This document shows, piece by piece, positions 33,830-45,413 of a stretch of 64,000 nt of DNA. A model generated the notes under the pieces. It made no database searches. It worked only from the letters and a program-made list of their open reading frames with translations, and was not told where the DNA came from. The stretch lies in NCBI GenBank assembly GCA_948099385.1, contig CANUEZ040000104.1:995001-1059000 (forward strand), in the 5' to 3' direction. The position numbers and the translations under genes were made by a program. The stretch comes from Fasciola hepatica. Taxonomy: Eukaryota > Platyhelminthes > Trematoda > Plagiorchiida > Fasciolidae. Position 1 is the stretch's first letter; the number at the start of each line of letters is the position of its first letter.

Positions 33830-35880
33830 TGTCATCTCCGAGAAGCGAACTGGAGCACCTAAACCCCCAGACTTATTAACAGACTACCATGGGTAGACGG
33901 TAAGCTGACCAACTCTCACCTGAGCTTTGACGCGGAATACCCCATATTGCTGCCGGCTCAACAACCTGTGATATAGCCAACGATCCAACACGTCCACGCC
34001 TTGGAGGGACATGCCGGGGAAAGTCACATGACAAGCGTCATCCGAAAGCGCCTTTTGTTACTGAGAGGAAGAGCGACTGTAAAACGCGTAATCTGAAGTT
34101 TTGTACATTGCAGCAGGCGCAATGCCGCAGCGGGCAAACAATACATGGCTCCGCTGCCAGGATGAAGAGTGACTTCAGGCTGGTGGCAGTTGAGCGACAC
34201 CGGGTTGGGTTATTTTGAGCCCTTGTGGATCAAGTGTGGAGGGAGGCTGGAAAGACTATACGGGTGTATCACGACATGCATGAAGGCACGTGCGGTGCAC
34301 TTAGAAGTTGCACATTCGATGACATTCGACTCTTTCTAACGGGCCTTGCAGCGCTTTATAATAATAATGGTATGTTTCTTGATCGCGGTCAAGACACATG
34401 CACAAGGCATGATCAGAGAACACAGCAATTCACAGTAATATAGTGTAATCACAATTTTGAAGTTCATGGTTCACACAGTTGCAGTAATAGAACGATCAGC
34501 TTGGACGGTGTTTCAGTGAACTAAGGAGGAGAGGGTCGGCGCGGCCACTGTGAATCCGTTTTGAATTCGGAGCGGGGATTATGCTGTTGGCGGGATGGAC
34601 GTAGGAATGCAGATAAAGCGATACTGAAGGAAGGTAAAAGTGCAGTGTTTGCAAGAACCCATAAGGCAACTGGTATCAGACATCACAACATGAACGGGGA
34701 GTTGAGGCAGGGATAATACACAACTTGCCTTATGGGTGCCGATAACTGTCTACGACGGATCCGGTGTGCAGTCGCTGGAGATAGAGAGAGAACGATGGAG
34801 TGAAAGAGATTCAAAAAAGAGTCGGGAAGTGTAGAAGGGGTCGCGGTGTGGCATCAACTGGTTATTTGAGGAATCAGTATTGAGAAACTGGTTGGGAGTG
34901 TTACCAAGAGAAAATTAAAAATATAGTTAACATGGTGTAATGAAAGTGCAGTCGAGATGCCTGCAGGATATAGAGAAACTGACCCTCCGTTAGATAATTC
35001 GTAGTGGGGGGTGCCTGTGATACAAATGCAAGTGAGTCGAATGGGATAATCAGATTGGCCTTTCTGTATAGGTAATTCCGATATTATATGGAAAAACCAC
35101 ACGGAGGAGTACAGACAGATATACACCCCGGCAATTGGTCGAACTTTGTGGGCTGTCATGGGGAACCGCAGCGTTGGCCCAAAAATTAACAGGGATGAAT
35201 TGTAGAATCGAACCGTGGCCCGTGGCATACGGTTGCACTTCAATCTCCCGCAGGCCATTCACTGCGGTGGCGTATGGGAAAACCTGATTAGGTCCAACAG
35301 GCGAATATTGCTGTCGATAATTGAGCAAAAGCCACTTGACGAAGAAACGTTGAGCACCGTCATGACCGAGGGTGAAATAACTCTGAACAACTGCCCACTG
35401 GTTCCAGTCACCAACGGCGACCCCGCCAATCTGGCCTTTACCCCGAGCGACCTGTTGACGTTAAGTTTGACCGAGGGTATCCAAGAAAATATATACCTTC
35501 GTGGAAGCCACCTCCACGGATGAAAGCAGGCAAACTATCTTGCCAAGGTATTTTGGAGGGGTTGGCTGAGGGAGCACTTATCGGCTCTTCAAGCCCGACA
35601 GAAGTGGCTGATCAAAACGAGACCATTCAAGGTTGGGGTTTTAATGATCGCAGATGAACACGCGCATTTCAGCACCTGGCCTTTAGGCGTGGTTACGGAA
35701 ACCATCGAAAGCCCTGACGAAATGACAAGAATTGTCAAGGCGAAGGCCGCCAATGTAAAGCTAATCCTCGAATTGCTGAGTATCAGCCCCCTCGAAAGTG
35801 AAGACGGAGGGGCCAATAACACGTTGCAGTGCTCACCATTCTTCGTTGACGTTATAGAAGGCCTTTCCCGCCCGTGGTAG
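33830..35880 (+). pseudogene. BEL/Pao integrase, copy 2, split by a LINE insertion
   Basis: The left part has L-T-N-S-H-L-S-F and P-I-L-L-P-A near 33905-33950, the zinc-binding region with H-A-L-E-G-H-A-G and F-V-H-C near 33995-34110, and A-R-A-V-H-L-E-V-A near 34288 with T-F-D-S-F just before the insertion. The right part resumes near 35091 with N-W-S-N-F-V-G (normally DNGTNFVG). It continues with G-G-V-W-E-N-L-I-R-S near 35260 and L-T-L-S-L-T-E, and ends with W-P-L-G-V-V and I-L-E-L-L-S near 35680-35780. Removing 34357-35090 brings the two parts to nearly the right spacing. Confidence 0.82.
34357..35090 (-). mobile_element. LINE 3' UTR fragment inserted in BEL/Pao integrase
   Basis: On the minus strand this is about 730 bp of LINE 3' UTR. 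It ends at 34357 with ATT units preceded by the hairpins TCTTGATCGCGGTCAAGA (34377-34394) and CATGCACAAGGCATG (34397-34411). It interrupts the integrase reading just after the T-F-D-S-F block. The 5' edge is set by where BEL/Pao similarity returns, and may be off by some tens of bases. Confidence 0.75.
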
Positions 35881-36299
35881 TATTTGTGATCCAATCATGC
35901 ACCCAGACACACACCAATCACACAGGTATATGATACACGTTTACGCTCCATAACCCCTACCAAACACACCGCAGGGCTGACGGTTCCTCGCTTACTGCTG
36001 GCTTTACGAAAGATACCCCTCGTAGGTGGTGGTTGTTACTGTTTGCCCATACACCAGAGTACGACTTTACCCGTGACTCCTACAAGCACACACGCTCGCA
36101 AAAACACGAACAGCCGATGAATGACGGCTGTCCCGAGAACAGCACCTATGTCTCTCCTTCAAGCCCGCCATCGATCAGCCGCTCTCGTGGACGATGCGGA
36201 ATAACGTCGCGTCGGAGTGACCACTGGCCCAAGTGAGATCGTGAGTTGAGTGTTGATATCAGAAGTATTAGGTGTGAGCAATGACAGCAGAGTCATAAT
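35881..36299. other. No recognisable feature
   Basis: This is the region after the BEL/Pao integrase C-terminus where a 3' LTR would be expected. It shows no similarity by eye to 31688-32061. Confidence 0.4.
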
Positions 36300-37039
36300 A
36301 AGGATAATAATCAATAATAATGATAATTATAATAATAATAACAATAATGGTACATTTCTCAGCTATGGTTGAGACACACGCGCAGGCGCATGATCATGGT
36401 GTACAGCGTTAATAATTGAGATGGAATATTCACAAACTTCAGGTATAAAGGCCAAAAGTGCCAGCGGTAGAAATACATAGCCAGCGATAGTTTATATGGA
36501 TCAATCTAATAATGGTTTGCGCTGCAACTTTGAACCGGTTTTGATTTCGCGCCGGGCGGTGACGCACCACGGGGATACCGAGTAGATCGTTCATTCATAA
36601 TGCCAGAGGTGCATTATCAACGAGAATGATGCAAGCCGGGTATCTGCGAACAGCGAAGTTTTAAATAGGAAGAAAAAGAGATTGTATGGAAGTACACCTC
36701 GGGAAATCGATGCATGCGAAGAGAATAGCAAACCATGAAGCTGATGCAAACCCTGAATGACTGTTCCACCGGGGTTCAACAAAAGGAATGAGTTATGAAA
36801 CAAGGAGACATGAAACCAATTTTATGAATGTACATTTGGGGACTTTGGTGGGTGTAAAAGGAACAGAAGTCCATAAGAAGGTGAGTTTAATTTCAGGATT
36901 AGTAATGTGTACCATTCAGAAATGCGAAAGTACAACTGGAGGGTCCTGAAAAAGCGGGGGATCACATAGGTAAGAAAAATCAGTACCCATATTCCAAACC
37001 TTTGACTCTGCCAAGATTCAGAAGGATTTTGGTGGGCAG
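36300..37039 (-). mobile_element. LINE 3' UTR fragment with long ATT tail (copy b)
   Basis: The minus strand ends at about 36300 with a long run of TTA/ATT units (36300-36350). This is preceded by TCTCAGCTATGGTTGAGA (36357-36374) and CACGCGCAGGCGCATG (36377-36392), the same two-hairpin end as LINE A. The body shares blocks with LINE A at 7675-7840 (for example 'aaggtgagttta'). No coding sequence is present. Its upper edge abuts the LTR-like repeat at 37040. Confidence 0.78.
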
Positions 37040-37422
37040 TGTAACGACCGGATTTGGAATATCCCTCCCCCAGAAACACCGCAATTTCATGCCTCCTTCA
37101 CATCACTCACTCATTTGTACTATGGGCTTAGTTCCATGCACTGTATGTTTTCGTGGACCACAGTTTGTTTGTTAGCTTCCGGCGTGCTACTCTGTCATAT
37201 CTCATTCTGTACCTGAGTGACGCATGTGCCCCTTTCTCGCGTGTCGCAATTTGGTTCTCGTTTTCTGAGTCCCTGTGGTCACATGATTGAGGTTCGTATC
37301 TGTTTTATGTCAATGTTCACTTAATAATCCAATAATGTAGAATTTTACGGGAAGTCGCTTTCTGATTTCGGGATTCGCACCGAGTTTGACTACGTATTGC
37401 TCAACGAAGTCTGGCAATGTCA
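37040..37422 (+). repeat. LTR-like dispersed repeat S, copy 2
   Basis: The second copy of the unit at 12908-13277, starting TGT and ending TCA, 383 bp. It is closely similar through its length except at the first 25 bases. LINE D begins soon after. Confidence 0.75.
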
Positions 37423-39830
37423 TACCATATGCCAGCTCTAGTCATCCTAAGAAAAACGTGGTTCACGGCGGATGTATTCAGTTCGGAGATGACTACTATA
37501 CCGTGTACACAGGAGAGAAATCAAAGGCGCGGGTAACACCATCCGGTTCGTCGGGTCCGATATGCTATCAACGAAACTGGATTCTTATTCAGACTCGGAA
37601 GGCTACGGTGAATCCTTTTGGTGTCGAGTAAAGTTGGCCACAGGGGGTATAAATCCTTTGGTGCCATCTACTGGACCTCAGCTGTGTACCCATCAAACTT
37701 GCTGTCAGGCGCAAGCAGATGGGCGGAGGGCGGCCCTTGTCTCGTTCCGAGCGACTTTATTTGCCCAAATATTGACTGGGTTAACCCAGAGTGCCTCACT
37801 CGAGAACCTCTGTGTCAGCATGTGACTCAGCCAACGTACTCGGGTGGATCACAACTTCCTTTTGGACTAGGCCACATCTCCCAGAAGTTCTGACGTCAAA
37901 GAAGTCTTGCCCAGACGACCTGTTGGAGGCAGTGACCATTCGGTGCTGGTTATACTCTGGCAACGAGGAGTGCAAGACGTTCCTAGGGCAGAGGGTATAT
38001 CTCATATTTGGCAAATGTCATTTGATGAAGCACTTAAGGGTGCGGAATCCATTTTTTGGCACCCTTGTGGCCCCGTATGACATTGACCTATCCGGGATGG
38101 GGTGCTTCATCTGTGTCGAACACTTGCACTTGTACCCCGGTGTCATCCACATGCAAAAGGGCCCTCAAGCCTAGACTCGTAATGCAGAAACCCACTGGTG
38201 CAGAAATCGAGCATGGCAACTGTTTCGTGCGACCAGGGCAGGATATTGGAAATATCGAGACATTTGCAATCAGTGCTGCGAACTGAAGTCCTCAAAGCGG
38301 TGTGCATTTGAGAAGAACCTTGCAGGCCATTCCGTGCGTTTTCCAAAGCTCCTATTCGCGTACATGAAACGTGGAACACGGACCAAAGTTAGCATCCCAG
38401 CACTGACGGAGGACCATTCACTGGTCGAAGCGTATGATGGCATGGTGGATATTTTGGCGAGACACGGTTCATCTGCGTATGCACCAGAAAATACGCCACT
38501 CCCAATGGTGCAAACCAGTGCTCCTATCATACCTTTTCCGGAGTTCCTCGAGAAAAAGGCAGCCGAAGGGCTACGAATATTTTAGGCCCATCATTCCCAA
38601 GGACAAAGTGGTGTTCATCCCCTGTTGGTAGTAGAGCTGGCTGGAATATTGGCCCCACCAACCACAACACTCTTTGACTCATCAGTTTCAGTTGGACCAC
38701 CACCAAGAGAGTGGAAAACAGGCCATTGTTGTTCTTTCGTTCTGAAAGGGTTCAAGGGCAGCCACCGTTACCTGTCTCTTCTTTTGTTTGACATCCGTGT
38801 TCTGCAAGACGTTGCAAACTGTAGCTGCTTCAGACCCAGTTAACATACTAGGAGTAGCCAGCCACTCTACTCTCAGCTACGTGGATTTCGGAGAAAGCGG
38901 TCCCGTAAGTCCAACCAGCTGCTTTCCAGTGAAGACTGGCCGGAAGTCGAGGCCGCAGAGCGCCCAACGGACGCAGTATTTGTCGACTTCAGCAAAGTAT
39001 TCGATGAGATGCCGCATGCACGCCTGTTTTTGGAACTAGAACCCTCGGTGTTAAGGCTTCAGAAGTTCATTCGATCGGGGATTTCCCAAACAAAAGAAAG
39101 CTTGCAATGAGAGTGATGCAGTCGCCTTCACGTCCCTTCAGTGGCTTCAGTGTAGTTCCACAGGGTTCAGTTTTGAGGCCGTTACTTTTCTTAAAGTATA
39201 TAAACGATCTGCCATCCGTTTGCCAATAACCTTGCCTCATTTATGCGGTTGATCTTAAAATCTGGAGAACGAAGTGGTCAGATGCTGGCCGAAAGGTTCT
39301 ACAGGATGACTGGGTCATATTGGAGCACTGGTCCGAGACTTGGCAACTCCCAGTCAATGTTGGAAAGTGTACTCACGTGAGTTTAGGGAAGATGGAAAGC
39401 AGCTGTCAACACAACTTAGATGGGAAGCCCTTCCTCGAATCGATTTGTGAGAAAGATCTCAGGGTGTCTGAGGCATCAAATCTGAAGAGCAAAGTCAACA
39501 CGGGTAAGACATATGCCCCTGGCTGGAGTATGTATGCAGCAATACGCTGGATTTTTGACAACTGCCTACGTCATCCTCCAAAGTGCAGTATGCTTCCCGT
39601 GTACGTCCGCCACTGGAATACATTGGGCCACGGAATCTGCTAGGCTAGGAGGAGTACAAAAGGCTGCCACTAGCCTGGTCAGAGGACCACTTGGAATTAG
39701 TTATGAAGGTCGACCTCTAGCCGCCCGACTTTTCCCAGAGGCTTATCGTAGAATTCGCGGTGACCTCTTCTGTACCAAAAGCATTCACTTTAGAGATTGA
39801 GGTCAGTTCAGGTCACAGGACCTGCGGCTT
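37423..39830 (+). mobile_element. CR1-type LINE (copy D), decayed
   Basis: Parts of ORF2 appear in order. An endonuclease remnant carries F-G-A-I-Y-W-T (for GAIYRPP) near 37657 and V-P-S-D-F-I-C-P-N-I-D-W near 37740 (for GDFNxPxIDW). The linker at 38334-38585 has F-A-Y-M-K-R-G and S-S-A-Y-A-P-E-N. The RT A box is V-F-V-D-F-S-K-V-F-D near 38980. The catalytic box region near 39245 is degraded. The C-terminal R-I-R-G-D-L-F lies near 39755. The end has 'ggtcagttcaggtcac' at 39800-39815, resembling the CAGGT tail of repeat R. Frames change repeatedly. Confidence 0.72.
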
Positions 39831-40069
39831 AGACCAGTAGGCTTCCAGTTTCTTGCACTGCGAGCCCAAGAAATTCTCGCCGTGCTGAAACTTCCAGGTG
39901 TCAAGTTTAATCCGGTACTTGTTGTAGCTGGGGGTAGGAAAATAAACGGATTCGCTCTTGGAGCAGGAACCTCAAGCTAATACAGTTTCGGCACCGCAAC
40001 CCACTGCTGTCCCTAGGTGAGAAATACATCGAGTCCTCCAAAAATGTGAGGATGTTATTGCGGAGTGAT

Positions 40070-42420
40070 GACGATTAGGGTGATATGAAGGCGGCCATAG
40101 AGATAGGTACAGAGAGGAAACACTAGATGAAGTATAAGACAATGAGTCGGGAGGGGAGAAAGGGAAGGACAATAACAGTAAAACGAAAACTCATTAGGAG
40201 GGCTAGCAACAGTCTGGGAGTGTCTCTGCCTAGCTCGCATCCCGTTTGTGCCCAAAGGCAACCACCGAGGTTGCTGTCACTAGGCGTGGAGGCAGCCTGT
40301 TCCACCCGTTAATGACAAGATGGGAAAAAGAACGTGCCTTATGCTCTTACTTCCTCTTGGTTTGTCCACCTTGTGCTCGTGTCCCTTGAGTGCAAGGTTT
40401 TGACAGCAAGTCAATGGTGGCCCGTCGGTCGTAGTGCTTTCTCTTTATAACTTATGGCAATCTATCAGATCCCCCTTAACCTACTACGATCCAGGGAGAA
40501 CAGGTCTAGGGCTTTTAGTCTTTGCTGGTACGACTTCCCTTGCACCCCATCTATCATCCGAGTAAACCTCCTTTGAAAGCCTTCTAACAACCTCTTGTCC
40601 TTCACTAGGCTAGGTGCCTAAGCCTGAACAAAAGTCCCTAAACGATACCTCACGGTCACATTGCACGAAGGAGGAATTACTCCGGCCTCTCTAGACACCA
40701 ACCTTTGTCTTAAGTTGAAAATCACCCCGTTAGCTCTCACCGCTGCTGAGGTGCTCTGCTCGGCAGGTTTGAGGCTGTCGTGGACGAGCACACCTAGGTC
40801 TCTTAGCACAGCGGCGGGCTCAATCCTGACTGCGGCGGGCGGCTCTACGTACCTGGCTTCGTCGCTTTCCCAGCCTGCCAGCTAGTGTCCGCATTTGGCT
40901 GTTTTTATTGGCAACTCTCACATTTCAGCCCACAAACCAATCCTGTTAAAGTCGGTTTTCGGTTGCCTTGAGGTTGGATCATCTGCGAATAGGAACCCCG
41001 AGAAGTCTAGCGAGTTTACCGGATCATTCACGTAAAACAGGAACAACAGTGGTCCCAGAAATGAACCTTGCGTTACACCACTGCTTGCCTGGGCCAGTGC
41101 AGACCTTGTGTCCTCGACCAGTGAGAAGAAGGCTCCGTTACTTAGATAACCCCAGGTCCACCTCACCATCTTTGGGACCACTAGGAATGCCTTCAGTTTG
41201 CCCAGCGAGAAATGGCGATTTTCCGAATAAGAGACTTTTTGAAAGTTCAAGTAGTACACCTCCACTCGTTCGCCTTGGTTTATTCTGTGAATTACCCCAT
41301 CCAAAAATTATAGTGAGTTTGTTAGGCAAGATCTTCTTTTAACAAGCCCGTCTTGCTGATTAACAATCAGCTTATAAGTCCGTAGATGTTCTGTTGGTCG
41401 CTCTCTGGCCCGCCCCTCTATTACCTTGAGGGCGATTGTTAGCAAGCTTTTGGGGCAGTAGTTAAAGGACACCTCCCGTTTGACTCCTGTGTGAATGGGG
41501 ACAGTTTGCGCTAGGCTTCAAGGTTCCGGTAGCTCCATGGTGTTTATGGATACGTTGAACAACTGTGCTAGCGGTTCATCCGTTAGGCTGGCTGGAGCTT
41601 CTGGGATAGCGAGGTGAATATCATCCGGCCCCGTAGCCTTATTGCTATTCAGACCGCTCAGCTCCAGCTCCACCTCACTAATACTAATGACCACCCCATC
41701 CACGAGCATCGTCTGCTGGGTTAAGGTGGTCTCATACAGTCTCCCGACATCTTGTCTAAGCACATAATCAGAGTAGCTCTTCAGAGTCTGCGCTTTCTCG
41801 TAAGCGCTCGTTTACTGCACTCCTTCTTCGTTGACTATACATCCTACGGCGACCTTTGTTATGGCCTTAGACTGGACGCAGTTATGTTAGGCCTTCAGAC
41901 ATGACTTTACTTCACGCGTTAGGGCCATGTGATATCTTTCCTGAATTTCTCGCTGCACCCTAAGGGCACACTCACGGGCTCGCATACATCTCACCAGACT
42001 CTGGTGTCAACTTGCTGATCGATAGCGATGCAACGATCTGAGCCTCGCCGTTTGTGTTTTGACAGATCGGATCCTCCACCACAGTGGCTTGACCAGTCTT
42101 TTGACGCGTCTCAGTAGGGCAAACTCGTTGTTTAATCTGAGGAAACAGTCCCTGATGACGGTCCACCCCTCTTATGCTGTCCGATAATAGGCGCTCCAGC
42201 CAAATATACCTGCAGCTCCCCTGATCGCTATGTCGTCCAGGCTACTGAAGTCCCTTCACATCTCATTTGACACCCCGGGGAAAGCTCATTGGATCGGAAA
42301 TCTGATGACCACAAGGTCACCACTCCCAAGAGGGGCGGTGAACTCTAGGTTTGGTAGCTGCGCTACACCACGGCGACGTATTTGTAGATTTCGCTAATTT
42401 TTCATATCAGTTATTCTAGG
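40070..42420 (-). mobile_element. CR1-type LINE (copy E), decayed
   Basis: On the minus strand: L-G-S-G-D-L-V-V near 42320 stands for the endonuclease-terminal 'LGxSDH'. K-P-L-W-W-R lies in the linker near 42080. L-N-S-N-K-A-T-G-P-D-D-I is near 41640 at the RT start, G-V-T-Q-G-S-F-L-G-P-L-L-F near 41075 (B box), and F-L-F-A-D-D at 40978-40995 (catalytic box intact). D-L-G-V-L-V-H-D-S-L-K is near 40800, F-Q-R-R-F-T-R-M-I near 40585, and R-L-R-G-D-L-I-D near 40480. The A box is eroded. The 3' end near 40070 is not sharply defined. Confidence 0.78.
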
Positions 42421-42859
42421 AATATTTCACCAGCAAACTATACTAAAAGTTTCACCATTGCCATATTTAAGAAATCCACACATTATACGAAATACCAGTC
42501 CCTCATGACTCGTGTGAGCGACCCAGGGTTACCCTAGTGGCAACCCTAGTGGCACATTGCCCACCGCCGAATTCCGGTAACGTGCCGGTAACCGATGGGC
42601 AGAGAAATCACTGAAATTTCAAGAAAAGAATGACGTAGTTCGTTCTAATTCGCTGTATAGATTACCAATGTCCTATTTTCATGGTTATTTGTTCCCGTTG
42701 ATTGCGTTACAAATGCAGTGCCAATTGTTTTAACTGACTGGTATTTTCCCGGCGGCAGCCATTTTGGTCGTGCTTTGTTCGCTAAGGTGAGCGGTGCGCT
42801 TCTTTTCCTTTGGGTGCTGATGACCCGTGGTGGCTGTAAAGTGTTAGTGACATATCAGG

Positions 42860-42887
42860 TTATCATTTACCAATTAGTAAATGATAA
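42860..42887. promoter_or_regulatory. Conserved dyad upstream of left transposase gene
   Basis: TTATCATTTAC and its exact complement GTAAATGATAA flank a 6-bp centre, giving an 11-bp stem. The right arm has the same stem at 54515-54542 with one change in the centre. It lies about 260 bp upstream of the first ATG. It could be a transposase or transcription factor site; the function is inferred from conservation and symmetry only. Confidence 0.5.
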
Positions 42888-43147
42888 GCTGAATAGTAAA
42901 AACTGCAATATTGTGCTATAATTGTACTTAGAGCATGATGAGAACATGATGAAGTATTTTTCGCGTAACTCTGATGATACCCAAGTAGTTTTGTAAAATT
43001 CATGAAGCTTCGAGGTTTTCGTATTGAGTGCTCTGATATCGTGTGACATCTGCATTTTGTTTTCCAATTATGCTATGCTGCCGTTTTATTACTATTGGTT
43101 AACAACTAAGTGCATTTTAGGACCTTGTTACGTATTATTGACGACAA

Positions 43148-45337
43148 TGGCCGATATGACGAAACAAAAGAGATATTATCTGAAAAAGAAAGAACTTAGC
43201 TCACTGATGTGTGCTCTTTGTGATGAAGCCACCCTATGGGAACATCGGCATGGTTGCCCTAAGTGGGTTTTGCCAGGTGAGGTTATTCAGTGGCGATGTT
43301 ACTTACCGTTCCGATTCAACACCTTTAGGAGTTGCAGGTGAATGCAGCGCTGTGGGCTCCAAAGACGTGTACCGTGTGGAAGAGGGATGTGCTATTGCAA
43401 GAGGTGAACGCGGTCTGCCGTGTGCTTCCACATCACAACCAACAATGATGGATAAATTACTCCGTTGAATTATGTTACACCGAATGAAACAGTTTCTGCG
43501 GCTCAGACAGTTTGTGAAGCTGAAGGTACACCTGAAGAAAGGCCGACTGTGTCAGGTAAACCCTAATTCTATGCTGATTTTCGTATTAGTTACTTCTTTG
43601 GCCAGTCTACGACGTGCATCACAGTTTGAAGAGGAGAGCGGTTCGCTGCTTAACTCACTATCGAAGGCTTTCATTCGATATCGACTGACGCTGGTGCAAC
43701 AGAAGGGTATACTGGAGGCTATAGGCAAACATATACCAAACATACGTCGGGACCCAAGGACATTGTTGCGCACGCCACGGGAATGTCCAACCACGACATT
43801 GGAAAACGGCGAATATGTACACATGGGTTTAACCGAAGGCTTGCAGATGCAGTTGAGTAACATCACCGCTGTACCGGACGAAGTCTTCCTCCAGTTAAAC
43901 TGTGACGGCACTTCTGTGTTTCGTTCGTCGGACCTGCAGCTGTGGCCCGTCCTTGCCAGGGTGGTGAAGCCTTATTGCTTGCCCGTACTTACCGCCGGTT
44001 TTTACTGCGGTCGTGGGAAACCATCAGAGGTGTCATCTTATGTGGGTGCAACTGTCAGAGAAGTAAACCATTTGTTGACAGAAGGCCTCAAGCTTGGTGA
44101 GAGGTCTGTGAAGTGTCGCCTGTCATCTATAATCTGTGATACTCCGGCACGGGCCTTTATTAGACAAGTGAAAGGTCCTACTGGCTACTTTGGCTGTGAT
44201 AAATGCATCCAGCGTGGATTTCACTGCGACAAAAGGATGACATTCCCCCATGTCAAATGCAAGTTACGTGACAACGAAGCTTTTCGTTCACGTCGACACC
44301 ACAAACATCATATTGGTGTGGGTCCTTTACTTTCCCTCCCTATTGACATGGTTAAACACTTTCCACTGGATTACATGCACCTTGTTTGCTTGGGTGTGAT
44401 GAAGAGGTTGATTGATTTGTGGTTGTTTGGTCCGCGTGATGCATTTGGCCGCTTGGACAAAGCTGCTACTGTCGAACTGGGAAGCCGTATACTTTTGTCA
44501 CACCCAAACACTCCGTGTGATTTTCAGCGACTCTGTCGACATGTACATAATGTTGAACGATGGAAGGCCACCGAATTTCGCATGTTTCTTTTGTATTTGG
44601 GGCCGGTTTGTCTGAAAGGATTGTTGTCGGATGATGCGTATGATCATTTCATGTTATTGTTTGTTGCCATTTACATACTGTGCCACCCCTTTTTGCACAA
44701 AACTTGTAACTCTTTCGCAGAAACCATCCTGCGTATATTTGTACAAAGAACGAGTTCCCTTTATGGTGTCTCTAACGTCGTGTACAATGTTCACGCCGTT
44801 ATTCATTTACCAGCAGACGTTCTTCGTCATGGCACTTTAGACTCTTTTTCCTGTTTCTCTTTTGAGTCCTTCTTACGGACACTGAAATTCTCCATTCGCG
44901 GTCCCCGAAATCCCGCTCAGCAACTGTATCGGCGTTTGCGTGAGAGAACCTTTCCCGATAACAACGATTCATCTGAGGCCATCCGTGATGACGTTGGAAA
45001 TGTGGCTACCCGTTTCCGGGTATGCAAGACAGCGATGGTGGTGAGGGGAATGGTTCTGTCATGCTTACCACCAAACAACATTGTCGTTGCAGGTGGGAAG
45101 CCAGCAGTTGTAGAGAACATTTCTGGGGATTCCATAATTACTCGTTATTTCTTAAACCCTCGCGATTTTTTTCTTACCCCAATGAGATCCAGTCACTTGT
45201 ACATTTTTTCTGTTGACGGACTGGATGACAATGTTGTCCAAGTTTCCGTAAAAACCCTTCTTTGTAAATGTTTTCGTATTTCTCTCACCAATAATGTGGA
45301 TGTGTTGATACCCATATTACACACCTTCACAAAGTAA
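43148..45337 (+). CDS. Transposase-like protein, CACTA/EnSpm-like candidate (left arm)
   Basis: Exon 1 runs from the ATG at 43148 to 43276 and encodes a basic start (M-T-K-Q-K-R-Y-Y) and C-A-L-C...H-R-H-G-C, possibly zinc-binding. A 52-bp intron (43277-43328) is supported because exon 2 continues in the frame conserved in the right arm. The exon 2 to 3 junction (between about 43405 and 43495) is unresolved. Exon 3 ends at 43555, a 34-bp intron follows, and the large exon 43590-45337 is open throughout. It carries C-D-K-C-x4-G-F-H-C near 44197, H-F-P-L-D-Y-M-H-L-V-C-L-G-V-M-K near 44358 and W-K-A-T-E-F-R-x-F-L-L-Y near 44561. These motifs recur in animal transposase-like proteins I place in the CMC (CACTA) group, tentatively. 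Catalytic acids were not assigned. Confidence 0.75.
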
Positions 45338-45413
45338 AACTTCTCTTTTAAAGCAGATGTCTTAGGTTCCTGTCGTTACTTTAACATGAGACCGAATGAA
45401 CTAATTTTTTCAG

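Larger units (their letters stand above)
32062..35880 (+). mobile_element. BEL/Pao LTR retrotransposon copy 2
   Basis: RNase H and integrase parts of a BEL/Pao polyprotein lie downstream of the LTR at 31688. The region 32062-33030, where gag, protease and RT should be, is far too short and is mostly unrecognisable, so an internal deletion is likely. The integrase core is split by a LINE 3' fragment at 34357-35090. No 3' LTR is found after 35880. The pieces are better preserved than copy 1 but still carry several stops. Confidence 0.85.
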
